The notes: generated by a model not told the origin, from the letters alone. A stretch of DNA of 64,000 nt from Bacilli bacterium (GCA_017511605.1 JAFWJL010000002.1:124001-188000), one strand, 5' to 3'. Positions 45,009 to 53,329 are shown, numbered from the stretch's first letter. A program made the numbers and translations.

Positions 45009-45029
45009 AAAATACCGAAAGGTATTTTT
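45008..45029. terminator. Bidirectional terminator between the HIT gene and the YjcZ-like genes
   Basis: A 9-bp perfect stem (45008-45016 with 45021-45029) capped by a GAAA tetraloop, A and T ends. Confidence 0.8.
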
Positions 45030-45033
45030 ATTT

Positions 45034-45123
45034 TTAATAAGTTAGTGTATTAGTAAATAGAATAGCTAATAATATATAAAGTACTATAACTATTAAACCT
45101 CCGTTAAAATTAGTTTTTTCCAT
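45034..45123 (-). CDS. YjcZ-like 29-residue membrane microprotein (second of pair)
   Basis: A 30-codon frame, MEKTNFNGGLIVIVLYILLA and a short tail. A two-glycine start then one membrane helix is the layout of the YjcZ/YczM-type sporulation membrane peptides of Bacilli. AAGGAGGTG is six bases before the ATG and overlaps the stop of the first copy, so the two are cotranslated. Too short for standard gene finders. A terminator follows. Confidence 0.7.
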   Translation of the reverse strand: MEKTNFNGGLIVIVLYILLAILFTNTLTY

Positions 45124-45136
45124 TTAATTCACCTCC

Positions 45137-45226
45137 TTAAATACGTGCGCCTAGAATAATGATTAAAAGTATAAATAAAACAAGTACGATTGCTCCACCA
45201 GTTGTATTTGATCCACAATTAGTCAT
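45137..45226 (-). CDS. YjcZ-like 29-residue membrane microprotein (first of pair)
   Basis: A 30-codon frame, MTNCGSNTTGGAIVLVLFIL and then LIIILGARI. It matches the YjcZ family plan closely: a short Gly/Cys/Asn-rich start, then GG-x-IVLVLFILLIIILGA-like span (compare the GFALIVVLFILLIIVG core of the family). In Bacillus such peptides are spore-associated. AAGGAGGA lies before the ATG. A sigma-K-like promoter is just upstream. Confidence 0.78.
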   Translation of the reverse strand: MTNCGSNTTGGAIVLVLFILLIIILGARI

Positions 45227-45257
45227 GAATATTCCTCCTTCTCTATTGTCTTCAAAG

Positions 45258-45285
45258 TATTCTATGGCAAAATAAAAAATATGTT
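45258..45285 (-). promoter_or_regulatory. Sigma-K-like promoter of the YjcZ-like pair
   Basis: On the minus strand AACA (45282-45285), a 15-nt spacer and CATAGAATA (45258-45266) match the late mother-cell sigma-K pattern (AC, then CATAnnnTA). It would start transcription about 25 nt before the first ATG, leaving room for the ribosome-binding site. In AT-rich DNA such matches arise by chance, so this is a candidate. Confidence 0.4.
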
Positions 45286-45293
45286 CATATTAT

Positions 45294-45322
45294 TTGCAAG
45301 AAAAAGAAATATTTGTTATCAT
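45294..45322 (+). promoter_or_regulatory. Promoter of prsA
   Basis: TTGCAA (45294-45299), 17-nt spacer, TATCAT (45317-45322) with a TGT extension. It is divergent from the YjcZ-like promoter. Confidence 0.55.
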
Positions 45323-45346
45323 TGATTATGTACAGGAGGATTAATT

Positions 45347-46345
45347 ATGAAAAAAAATAAAATAATTATGGGGATTAGTGCATTACTAGTAGTAACATTA
45401 ATAGCTACAGGATGTGGAAAACAAATACCAGTAAAAAATGGTTCTAAAGTAGCAGTATCAATCAAAGGAGATAAATTTACCGCAACAGAGTACTATCAAG
45501 AAATAAAAAAATCTAATATTAGTAGATTAGTAGAAATGATTGATCATGGTATATTAGATAAAAAATATAAAAGTGATGAAGAAGAAAAGAATTATATAGA
45601 CGACCAAATCAAACAAATTAAATCATATTATGGCGAAGACGATGAAACATATAAAAAAGTAATTAAGCAATATTTTGGTGTTGATGATGAAGATGACTTA
45701 AAAGAAATGATTGCTCTAGAATATAAAAGAGAAAAAGCAATTAATGAATACATAGAGAAAAATATCAAAGATGATGAAATAAAAAAATACTATGATGAAA
45801 ATATTTTTGGAGAAATAAAAGCATCTCATATCTTAATTTCTACAAATACAAAAGCTGATGCATCAGATGAAGAAAAACAAGAAGCAGAAAAGAAAGCTTT
45901 AGAAAAAGCTAAAAAAGTAATTAAGGAATTAAAGAGTGGTAAAAAATTCAAAGATCTTGCTAAAAAGTATTCAGATGATAAGGCAACTTCATCAAATGGT
46001 GGAGATTTAGGATATTTCCAATTAGGAGATATGGTTGTAGACTTTAGTAATGCTGTTAAAGAATTAAAGAAAGGTGAATATACTAAAGAACCAGTAAAAA
46101 CACAATATGGATATCACATAATTTTAAGAACTGGAGAAAAAGATAGAGCTAAGCTAGAAGATGTTAAAGATACCATTAAAGAAAAAATAAGAGAAAATAA
46201 ACTAAATGAAGATAAAACACTATATTATGAAACATTAAAAGCAATCAGAGAAGAAAATAAAATCAAATGGAATGATGATGAATTAAAGAAAGCATATAAT
46301 GAATATATGCAAGAATTAATAGAAAAAGTAAAAGAAAACAGTTAA
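45347..46345 (+). CDS. prsA: PrsA-type foldase lipoprotein (parvulin)
   Basis: 332 residues. A lipoprotein signal with lipobox LIATGC (Cys near residue 23). A parvulin-type peptidyl-prolyl isomerase domain (about 150-265: IKASHILIS, FKDLAKKYSDD, GGDLGYFQLGDMV, YGYHIIL) lies within a charged chaperone shell. It folds exported proteins at the outer membrane face, such as penicillin-binding proteins. AGGAGG precedes the ATG. Its stop lies in a palindrome shared with the converging gene. Confidence 0.92.
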   Translation: MKKNKIIMGISALLVVTLIATGCGKQIPVKNGSKVAVSIKGDKFTATEYYQEIKKSNISRLVEMIDHGILDKKYKSDEEEKNYIDDQIKQIKSYYGEDDETYKKVIKQYFGVDDEDDLKEMIALEYKREKAINEYIEKNIKDDEIKKYYDENIFGEIKASHILISTNTKADASDEEKQEAEKKALEKAKKVIKELKSGKKFKDLAKKYSDDKATSSNGGDLGYFQLGDMVVDFSNAVKELKKGEYTKEPVKTQYGYHIILRTGEKDRAKLEDVKDTIKEKIRENKLNEDKTLYYETLKAIREENKIKWNDDELKKAYNEYMQELIEKVKENS

Positions 46346-46360
46346 TTAATTAACTGTTTT
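46335..46360. terminator. Bidirectional terminator between prsA and the gene at 46346
   Basis: A 26-base perfect palindrome (13 bp each side) centred on the two stop codons, which are adjacent with no bases between them. T-run in both directions. Confidence 0.85.
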
Positions 46361-47746
46361 TTTATATAAAATTAAATTATTATTTTCGTATAAAGTACTA
46401 TATTCATCTTCATATCTTAAATAATTATAAATACTAGCTTTCTTATTAATTAATAAATAATCAAAATCATATTTATCAATAAGCTTCTTATAATCATTAT
46501 TTAAATTAGCTATATCCAAATAATCTTTAAAATTATATTTACCATATAAATCAGCTCTACCATCTATAAATACAGGTATATCATTATATATTAATTCTCC
46601 CCCATACTCATACATATTAAATAATCTATTGGGCTTTTCTTTTTTTATTATCCTAATTACTTCATCATTAAGATTTAACTTATTTGTAAGATTAACATAT
46701 CTAAAATTATATATACTAACACCCAATATAAATATTATTAAAACACTTAATACACATATAGGTATCATAGATACTTTAATTTCCTTAACATAATCAAATA
46801 TAATAAAACTCATTACTATAGGAGAATATAACCAAAAACGTACACTTTTTATTCCTAAATAAGATACAAATAATAGTAATACAAAATCAATAAATTTAAT
46901 CTTCTTAACACTAATCAACATAGTCATCACAATAAATAATAAATATATATAATAAACATAATGATACATAACACTTAATGTCGTAGGTTGCCACTCATTA
47001 ATATTATTAATCATTGTAGTATCCAATATATTTTCATATGGATATATAAACATCTTAAATCCATGAATATTTATACATATTCCAATCATACATAATATGG
47101 ATACTAATAAATATCTATATATTTGTTTTTTACTTATTTTATCTGATTCAATCTTTTTAAATTTAAAACTAACTAATCCACATATTAAAAATATAATACA
47201 AAATATATAGCTTAAATTACTACTACCACCATGCATATTAGACCATAATATAGAAATAAGTGGTAAAAAATAAATCTTTTTAGAATCCCTATTGTTATAT
47301 AAATCTAAACAAAGATAAACGGTCAAAGCTATAAATGAATAACTAATCATATGAGGCCTAGCTTGTATAAAAGCTAATCCCATAGTCGCAAATAATACAA
47401 AGAAAAATAATGTATAAAATATGTTTTTAGAAAAACTATCTTTATTAAAAATAAATAATATAAATACTAATAAAAATATACTAGTTCCCACATACGCAAT
47501 AGTATGGTAATTACCAAATATTATTTTATAAATATATAAGTATATTTCAAATAGCCATTCATGACTCATCCAATACTTGCCTGAAACAAACCAAGAAAAT
47601 ATATCATGAGTAAGAACTCCATTCTTAAACATCTCACATCCTGCTTTTATATGCCAAAAATAATCTGTATCTAATACAAACCTAGATACTAAAAATATAG
47701 AAATACTGATAAGTAATAATATTATAAAAATCCTAGTCTTCTTCAT
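46346..47746 (-). CDS. Polytopic membrane protein, possibly a GT-C-type glycosyltransferase
   Basis: 466 residues with about ten spans and a C-terminal extracellular domain of about 80 residues. The first loop after span one reads DTDYFWHIKAG, an acidic motif like that in GT-C enzymes, and HEWLFEIYLY follows. A related layout occurs in the gene at 19148. The donor and acceptor are unknown. Its ATG overlaps the recX end by 14 nt. Confidence 0.55.
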   Translation of the reverse strand: MKKTRIFIILLLISISIFLVSRFVLDTDYFWHIKAGCEMFKNGVLTHDIFSWFVSGKYWMSHEWLFEIYLYIYKIIFGNYHTIAYVGTSIFLLVFILFIFNKDSFSKNIFYTLFFFVLFATMGLAFIQARPHMISYSFIALTVYLCLDLYNNRDSKKIYFLPLISILWSNMHGGSSNLSYIFCIIFLICGLVSFKFKKIESDKISKKQIYRYLLVSILCMIGICINIHGFKMFIYPYENILDTTMINNINEWQPTTLSVMYHYVYYIYLLFIVMTMLISVKKIKFIDFVLLLFVSYLGIKSVRFWLYSPIVMSFIIFDYVKEIKVSMIPICVLSVLIIFILGVSIYNFRYVNLTNKLNLNDEVIRIIKKEKPNRLFNMYEYGGELIYNDIPVFIDGRADLYGKYNFKDYLDIANLNNDYKKLIDKYDFDYLLINKKASIYNYLRYEDEYSTLYENNNLILYKKTVN

Positions 47747-48482
47747 AAACTAATCCCTTCAAATACATTTTCTCACGTATTTTATATTTTAATTCATCTC
47801 CACTATACTTTCTACTATACTTTTTATATAACTTATCATATTCCTTTTTAGCAATATTTGAATCATTCTCAAACTCATAAGAACTAATCACACTATTTAT
47901 TAAAGATATATCATATCCTAAATTTTTTAAATCATTATATATTTTTTGTTTTAAGACAATTCCACCTCTAGAATGATTTGACTTAATACCTTTATCAATA
48001 AGTTTCTTAATTCTAACAGATTGTTCTTCCTCATCAAATACTAATATCTCTTCATCTATTATATTAGAATCAACTTTCTTTTCATTTAATTCCCTAATTA
48101 TTTTATAAGGGCCATTATTAGTAGTAATCATTTGATTATTAATAAAACTCTTACAATAACTTCTATCATTCAAATATCCTTGTTCTAACAATTTAGAAAT
48201 AGCTTTATCTATTAAATCTATAGGATATTCTTTCTTTATAAGAATACCTCTAAGTTCATATACACTTCTAAATCTATTCTTAATACTATTAAGAGCTACA
48301 TAGTATACATCAATCTCTTGATTATATTTATCCATCTCTATTATTAATTTTTCATCTATATCTTTTCTAATTAATAAATTATATTTTAAAATAACATCTT
48401 CATATAGTAATAATTCATGAGAATCATCTAAATATACTTTATATCTACTATTAGCAAGTTTTTTATATTTAATAACTTTCAT
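47733..48482 (-). CDS. recX: Regulatory protein RecX
   Basis: About 250 residues. RecX inhibits or modulates RecA filaments. Three-helix repeats: RSVYELRGILIKKEYP, LEQGYLNDRSYCKSFI and GIVLKQKIYNDLKNLGYD, typical of the long Bacillus form. I chose the ATG at 48482 after AGAGGTGAT. It overlaps the membrane gene at 46346. recA is not in the window. Confidence 0.88.
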   Translation of the reverse strand: MKVIKYKKLANSRYKVYLDDSHELLLYEDVILKYNLLIRKDIDEKLIIEMDKYNQEIDVYYVALNSIKNRFRSVYELRGILIKKEYPIDLIDKAISKLLEQGYLNDRSYCKSFINNQMITTNNGPYKIIRELNEKKVDSNIIDEEILVFDEEEQSVRIKKLIDKGIKSNHSRGGIVLKQKIYNDLKNLGYDISLINSVISSYEFENDSNIAKKEYDKLYKKYSRKYSGDELKYKIREKMYLKGLVYEED

Positions 48483-48511
48483 AATTATCACCTCTATAAA
48501 AATTATACCAT

Positions 48512-48540
48512 AAAAAAAGAAGCAATTAGCCTCTTTTTTT
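48512..48540 (-). terminator. Terminator over the rpoZ stop
   Basis: A 12-bp stem with one G-U pair (48512-48523 with 48529-48540). The stop codon of rpoZ is in the loop, and seven T follow. Confidence 0.75.
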
Positions 48541-48729
48541 AACCTCGATTAAGCCTTCAGCGACCTCTTCAAGGGCCCTTCCTATATTCTTTTTAGAAGT
48601 ATACTCAGATTCAGGCATTTGTAAAAATCCGTCTCTAGCAATCTCTTTACTTCTTCTTGCTGCAATATGAACAAGTTCATATTTTGAGTCTACGACGTTA
48701 AGTAATTTATCAATAGATGGATAGATCAT
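48526..48729 (-). CDS. rpoZ: RNA polymerase omega subunit
   Basis: 67 residues beginning MIYPSIDKLLNVVDSKYELV, then AARRSKEI and the C-terminal NIGRALEEVAEGLI, the omega signature. The frame stays open 41 codons further upstream, but that part is hydrophobic and unlike omega, and the ATG at 48729 has GGGAGTG, so I start there. Bacillus has it beside gmk and ylxS-type genes; here it follows the CotD-like gene. Confidence 0.92.
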   Translation of the reverse strand: MIYPSIDKLLNVVDSKYELVHIAARRSKEIARDGFLQMPESEYTSKKNIGRALEEVAEGLIEVKKRG

Positions 48730-48826
48730 TAATATCACACTCCCTATTATTAGAATACTAGGACTTAATGTAAATATCAAGTCAATAGACATAACTTGAC
48801 AAAAATATTTACAAATATATTGACAA

Positions 48827-49141
48827 CTATCTAAAATTACAGCAAGAACCACATTCTACATTACTACAAACATTCTCTTCAGAACATGTATATACTGGTC
48901 TGTAAGTATGTTTATAAATATGGTGATTAATTATTCTAGTATGAATTGGGCATGTATGAGGAACCTCATGGACAAAAGTTCTATTAATAACTCTTTCTTG
49001 TACCCCATTGTTATTCATGGGCATAGTAGAATTATTATTCATCATATTAATATCTACATCCATATCTTGATTAACATAGTTATTATCCCCATTAATACTA
49101 GATTCCATATTTATATTTTGAAAAAAATCTTGATTATACAT
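48827..49141 (-). CDS. CotD-like spore coat protein
   Basis: 104 residues. An Asn/Met-rich first half (NQDMDVDINMMNNN) and a His/Cys/Pro-rich second half. The block VHEVPHTCPIHTRIINHHIY recalls the CotD core, in which a PHIHPxHTT-type run is followed by NHH and Y-x-H-x-Y-x-P; here YKHTYRPVY continues it. Cys then cluster at the C-terminus (C-x5-C-x4-C-x2-CC). CotD is an inner-coat protein made in the mother cell. TAGGAGGT precedes the ATG. The call rests on the motif; composition is atypical for other cytoplasmic families. Confidence 0.65.
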   Translation of the reverse strand: MYNQDFFQNINMESSINGDNNYVNQDMDVDINMMNNNSTMPMNNNGVQERVINRTFVHEVPHTCPIHTRIINHHIYKHTYRPVYTCSEENVCSNVECGSCCNFR

Positions 49142-49187
49142 AAATACCTCCTAAAGTATTTTATGTAATAAGAATAAATATGAAACA

Positions 49188-49209
49188 AAAAACAGTCTAT
49201 GACTGTTTT
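49188..49209 (-). terminator. Terminator of the XRE regulator gene
   Basis: A 9-bp perfect stem (49189-49197 with 49201-49209), loop tat, with A and T ends; it reaches into the stop codon at 49208. Confidence 0.75.
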
Positions 49210-49414
49210 AAAAATAAAATAGTTCCTCAAATTTCATATCTAATGCAACACAAAGTACATAAGCTAACTTTGCAGTAGGCTCATATTGACCAGTTTCTAA
49301 AGAACTTATCGTATTACGAGATACCCCTACCATATCAGCCAATTCTTGTTGTGAAATATTTTTTTCTTTTCTTACTTCTTTTAGTTTGTTTTTTAATATT
49401 AATTCAGTTTTCAT
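49208..49414 (-). CDS. XRE-family HTH regulator
   Basis: 68 residues, a single Cro/C1-type helix-turn-helix: VRKEKNISQQELADMVGVSR, TISSLETGQYEPTAKLAY and a C-terminal helix. It resembles the YvaO/YozG-type mini-regulators that follow a membrane protein gene. It lies 1 nt after the membrane gene stop, in one operon whose promoter contains a palindrome that is its likely operator. Confidence 0.9.
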   Translation of the reverse strand: MKTELILKNKLKEVRKEKNISQQELADMVGVSRNTISSLETGQYEPTAKLAYVLCVALDMKFEELFYF

Positions 49415-49415
49415 A

Positions 49416-49736
49416 TTAGATTACCTTAAAATAACTTAATACTAGCATTATTGTTAATAATCCCCAAACAACTGAAGTTGTGATGCTTAATCCTCTTTTA
49501 TCTTTAATTTTAATTGCCTTATATCCATAAAGAATAGCATTATACACTGTAATTACTGAATATAGTGCCGGATTAGATCCTTTTCCTGTAAATATTTCAT
49601 AAGTGTAATAAATGAATGCAAGTATTAACATTGTTATTCCTGCATAGTTAGCTCCTTTTGTTTCAACTTGTAAAGCATATATATCTTTATTTTTATTTTC
49701 TTTTTTACTAGCTTCTAAAATTTCTTCTTTTTTCAT
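49416..49736 (-). CDS. Small membrane protein of an XRE module (DUF6442-like)
   Basis: 106 residues: a charged N-terminal helix, then three or four spans (ITMLILAFIYYTYEIF; SVITVYNAILYGY; SVVWGLLTIMLVLSYF). It resembles DUF6442-type proteins that occur next to a small XRE regulator. AAGGAGAG precedes the ATG. The function is unknown. Confidence 0.65.
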   Translation of the reverse strand: MKKEEILEASKKENKNKDIYALQVETKGANYAGITMLILAFIYYTYEIFTGKGSNPALYSVITVYNAILYGYKAIKIKDKRGLSITTSVVWGLLTIMLVLSYFKVI

Positions 49737-49749
49737 AATTCTCTCCTTG

Positions 49750-49763
49750 CCAAGTTCACTTGG
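49750..49763 (-). promoter_or_regulatory. Operator palindrome of the XRE module
   Basis: CCAAGT-TC-ACTTGG (plus strand) is a perfect 6-2-6 palindrome placed at or just after the transcription start. Confidence 0.6.
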
Positions 49764-49770
49764 TAAATAT

Positions 49771-49800
49771 AATATATCACTTGCAAAGCATACTTGTCAA
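49771..49800 (-). promoter_or_regulatory. Promoter of the XRE module with second operator
   Basis: TTGACA (49795-49800), 18-nt spacer, TATATT (49771-49776). A second, imperfect CAAG-type palindrome (49784-49797) fills the spacer. Confidence 0.6.
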
Positions 49801-49814
49801 TACATAAAATAAAA

Positions 49815-49835
49815 AAAGAAGATTAACTCTTCTTT
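49815..49835 (-). terminator. Terminator of ffh
   Basis: An 8-bp perfect stem (49815-49822 with 49828-49835), loop of five, T-run on the minus strand; it overlaps the ffh stop. Confidence 0.75.
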
Positions 49836-51141
49836 AAAATGGTAATTTCATATTTCCATTACTCATTTGTTTCATCATTTTCTTCATTTGTTCAAACTGA
49901 GTTAATAATTTATTTACTTCTTGTACTGAAGTTCCAGATCCTTGAGCTATACGAGTCTTTCTACTAGCCTTTATAATATCTGGATTTCTTCTTTCTTTAG
50001 GTGTCATTGATAAAACAATTGCTTCTATATGAGCCATTTGTTTAGGATCAATTTTTATATTATTAAGTCCCATCTTACTAGCACCAGGTACTAATTTTAA
50101 TAAATTTTCAAGTGGTCCTAGTTTCTTCATTTGTTTCATAGTAGATAAGAAATCTTCTAAATCAAACTTACCTTCTTGCATTCTTTTAGCAGTCTTTTCA
50201 GCCTCTTTTTCATCTATACTTTCAGTAGCCTTTTCAACAAGAGAAATAATATCTCCCATTCCTAAAATTCTTCCAGCCATTCTTTCAGGATCAAATGAAT
50301 CTAATCCATCAAGTTTTTCACTAACACCAATAAATTTAATAGGTACATTAGTTAAGTGACGAACTGATAAAGCTACACCACCTCTAGTATCTCCATCTAA
50401 CTTAGTTAAGATAACACCAGTAAGATTTAATTGATCATTAAATCCAGTAATTACATTAATTGCATCTTGACCCATCATAGAATCTATTACTAAAAGTGTT
50501 TCTTGTGGTTTTACTTCTTCAGTTATATTTTGTAACTCTTTCATTAATTCTTCATCTATATGTAGACGTCCTGCAGTATCTATTAATACATAGTCATATT
50601 TATTTTCTTTAGCATAATTAATTGCATTCTTAGCTATTTCAACTGGATCTTTCTTTCCTTCTTCATATACTTCTATATTTAATTGCTTACCCAAAGTAAT
50701 TAATTGGTCTATTGCAGCTGGACGATATACATCGCATGCAACAAGTAATGGTTTTTTAGCATGTTTCTTTCTTAAGAAATTAGCTAGTTTTCCAATAGTA
50801 GTAGTTTTACCTGAACCTTGAAGACCTACTAACATAAGTATTGCAGGACTACCACTCATATTTAAAGGAGCAGCTTCTCCTCCTAATAACTCTGTTAATT
50901 CATCTTTAACAATTTTAACAAATAAATCTCCAGGATTGATAGAAGAAGCAACTTCTTCACCTAAAGCTTTTTCTTTAACTGTATTAGTAAACTCTTTAAC
51001 AACAGTATAGTTAACATCTGCCTCTAAAAGAGCTAATCTAATCTCTCTCATCATATCTGAGATATTATCTTCTGTTATTTTTCCATAACCTTTAATTTTA
51101 TGTATAGCATTTTGTAATCTATCACCTAATGTTTCAAACAT
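49834..51141 (-). CDS. ffh: Signal recognition particle GTPase Ffh
   Basis: 435 residues. N domain, G domain with GLQGSGKTTTIGKLA, DTAGR and TKLDGDTRGG, and M domain from about residue 300 (SMTPKERRNPDIIKASRKTR). It binds signal peptides and 4.5S RNA to target proteins to the membrane with FtsY. The start is the ATG at 51141 after AGGTGAT. ftsY and ylxM lie upstream on the same strand but a HerA-type gene separates them. The 4.5S RNA gene is not seen here. Confidence 0.96.
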   Translation of the reverse strand: MFETLGDRLQNAIHKIKGYGKITEDNISDMMREIRLALLEADVNYTVVKEFTNTVKEKALGEEVASSINPGDLFVKIVKDELTELLGGEAAPLNMSGSPAILMLVGLQGSGKTTTIGKLANFLRKKHAKKPLLVACDVYRPAAIDQLITLGKQLNIEVYEEGKKDPVEIAKNAINYAKENKYDYVLIDTAGRLHIDEELMKELQNITEEVKPQETLLVIDSMMGQDAINVITGFNDQLNLTGVILTKLDGDTRGGVALSVRHLTNVPIKFIGVSEKLDGLDSFDPERMAGRILGMGDIISLVEKATESIDEKEAEKTAKRMQEGKFDLEDFLSTMKQMKKLGPLENLLKLVPGASKMGLNNIKIDPKQMAHIEAIVLSMTPKERRNPDIIKASRKTRIAQGSGTSVQEVNKLLTQFEQMKKMMKQMSNGNMKLPF

Positions 51142-51191
51142 ACATATCACCTAACACTTATTATAACAAAAAACTATATTTAATCAAAGAA

Positions 51192-51213
51192 AAAATAGTG
51201 TTTCCACTATTTT
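51192..51213 (-). terminator. Terminator of the HerA-type gene
   Basis: A 9-bp perfect stem (51192-51200 with 51205-51213), loop tttc, with T-run ahead. It reaches the stop at 51212. Confidence 0.75.
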
Positions 51214-53239
51214 ATTCATCATCAAAATTAGGTTCATCATCGTCATCATCTTCTATAACTAGTATAGGTGATGTATCAATACTTTGAGTTGGTACAGTTA
51301 TTTCTCCTATACCGTCATTTTCTTTAGGTACATCTTTAACAATAAATGAATCATCAAATTTTTCCGGAGTTTCTGCCTTTATTTGTGATGGTTCTATAAC
51401 TGGCACCTCAGGTAATTCAACAACTGTATTATCAACTGGCTTCATAACTGGTTCACTTGTATGTGTACCAGTACCAGCACTACTATTAGTATCATTCCAA
51501 ATCTTAGCAACATCACAGTTACCAGAAAGTGGTGCTGGATCAGGCATTTCCATCTTAATTATCAATGGTATCTTAAATCCCAAACCAAAGCCTAAACAAG
51601 TTCCAGATTGAAGTGCTTTTTGTTTTTCAACAATTTCATCTGTTATATTTGGAACCATCTTACGAATATATTCAACATCAATAGGATGGTTAATCTTAAA
51701 TATTAAGAAGTTAGTACATTGAGAAATAACATTATCACTTAACTCTACTGGTCTTTGAGTAATTATTCCTAAAATAACTCCATACTTTCTTCCCTCTTTA
51801 GCAATTCTTTCAAATATATTATATCCAAACAAGAATCTATCATTATCACTTTGAATATACCTATGAGCTTCTTCAAGAACTATATGAAAAGGAATACTAG
51901 CACGTGTTTTTAATCCCTTAGAAAAATCAAATATTAATCTAGAATAAATCTTAGTTAATACTTTAGCAAACTCATCATCAATATCATTTAAATTAATATT
52001 AACAATTTGATATTTTCTTCCATCTTTAATTAATAATGAAGATAAATATTTTTCAAGAGACATATACTCTTTAACATCAAAATACTTAGCATTTTCACCA
52101 GTAATTAAAGCATGTAATCTGACTCTTAAAGTAACTGAGTCACCATAAGTTTGTTCATTCCTTAACCAACCTTCACTTATCAAAGTAAAGTTTAATGCTT
52201 TCTCCAACGTATCTAATGTATAATATACACCTGTTTTAGGTTCATAATTTTCAAACTCTTCTTTTATAAATGAATTAACATATTCCGTTAATAAAACACT
52301 TTCAGTAAAGTTTCCTGAATTATCTATTAAGAAACATTCTCTAAATTTTCGAACATATCCAATTCCTTGAACAGGAGCTTCTAAATTAAATTCTTTTGTA
52401 GAACAACTAGCTAATATACTAAATATTTCATTTCTCTTATTAGGAGCTGTTTCATTAGTATATAAAATAGTCATAATAGCTTTAGCTATTAAATAATTTT
52501 TATAATCTTCTGACTTAATATCATTTTGACTAAATACTAAAGCAAGTTTCAACATTCTTTCAATTATAGGTAATTGTGAATGACTAGTACATTGTAATAA
52601 TAAAGCTAAATCATCTTTATTTAATAAATATACTGGTAATCTTAATTTTTCACCTAATCCATCAGTCTCATTAGTACTAATATATCTATAATTATACTTA
52701 GGATTAATACTATTTAAATTACTAAATGCATTATAGTATTCACCTGATGAATCAAATATAAAAATATTAGCTTTATATGGATTTAGTTTTTCATCATGAA
52801 ACATATTTTGAAATAATCTAGTAGTACCACAAGATTTACCACTACCAGTATTACCAAAAATAGCAAAGTGATTACTAAAAAAACTATTAACATCTAAATA
52901 TACTGGAAATCCATCATAGAAAGGACTTACCCCTAGATTCATATATCCATCTGTATTACTACCTGTAATTAGAGGTATCTCACTCTTATCAATAATTCTT
53001 ATTTTAGCATCCATGGAAGGTTTTCTAATAGTACCACCTATTAATTTATCTCCAACAATCTCGCCTAAAAATCTCGCCTTTAAAAGTTTTCCATCTAAAT
53101 CATCTACTTCAGCTAAAATCTTCTTAGTACCATCTTCAAATACTAAATGTAGATTCATTAAATTAACAGTAATTTCTTGATCTTCTTTTAACTTAACAGT
53201 ACAAGAATCATCACTTATATATGTAATTCGATCAAACAT
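51212..53239 (-). CDS. HerA-type DUF87 ATPase
   Basis: 675 residues. A beta-rich N-terminal HAS-barrel-like domain (about 1-90). ATPase core with Walker A FGNTGSGKSCGTTRLF, Walker B HIVLEEAHRY and TQRPVELSDNVISQCTNF. An acidic Pro/Val/Thr/Glu-rich tail of about 100 residues ends in EDDDDDEPNFDDE. HerA proteins form hexameric DNA translocases that work with a nuclease (NurA) in archaea or in phage defense. No nuclease gene is adjacent. It sits between ylxM and ffh with own terminator. Confidence 0.85.
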   Translation of the reverse strand: MFDRITYISDDSCTVKLKEDQEITVNLMNLHLVFEDGTKKILAEVDDLDGKLLKARFLGEIVGDKLIGGTIRKPSMDAKIRIIDKSEIPLITGSNTDGYMNLGVSPFYDGFPVYLDVNSFFSNHFAIFGNTGSGKSCGTTRLFQNMFHDEKLNPYKANIFIFDSSGEYYNAFSNLNSINPKYNYRYISTNETDGLGEKLRLPVYLLNKDDLALLLQCTSHSQLPIIERMLKLALVFSQNDIKSEDYKNYLIAKAIMTILYTNETAPNKRNEIFSILASCSTKEFNLEAPVQGIGYVRKFRECFLIDNSGNFTESVLLTEYVNSFIKEEFENYEPKTGVYYTLDTLEKALNFTLISEGWLRNEQTYGDSVTLRVRLHALITGENAKYFDVKEYMSLEKYLSSLLIKDGRKYQIVNINLNDIDDEFAKVLTKIYSRLIFDFSKGLKTRASIPFHIVLEEAHRYIQSDNDRFLFGYNIFERIAKEGRKYGVILGIITQRPVELSDNVISQCTNFLIFKINHPIDVEYIRKMVPNITDEIVEKQKALQSGTCLGFGLGFKIPLIIKMEMPDPAPLSGNCDVAKIWNDTNSSAGTGTHTSEPVMKPVDNTVVELPEVPVIEPSQIKAETPEKFDDSFIVKDVPKENDGIGEITVPTQSIDTSPILVIEDDDDDEPNFDDE

Positions 53240-53311
53240 ACTATCCCCTCTTCACACTTTCCTATTCTATATAGAATTATACTAATAAATAAAGTATTTA
53301 TCAAGAAAAAA

Positions 53312-53329
53312 AGAACTAAATTAAGTTCT
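53312..53329 (-). terminator. Terminator of ylxM
   Basis: A 6-bp perfect stem AGAACT/AGTTCT (53312-53317 with 53324-53329) and six T on the minus strand, overlapping the stop at 53316. Confidence 0.65.

Noticed and set aside
48730..48852. N-terminal 41-residue hydrophobic extension of rpoZ
   Set aside because: It is unlike the omega family, has no ribosome-binding site at its start and overlaps the CotD-like gene end; the ATG at 48729 matches omega.
49157..49165. CATAAAATA upstream of the CotD-like gene as a sigma-E/K -10
   Set aside because: It lies only about 16 bases before the ATG, so the predicted start falls in the ribosome-binding site; no matching -35 at the right distance.
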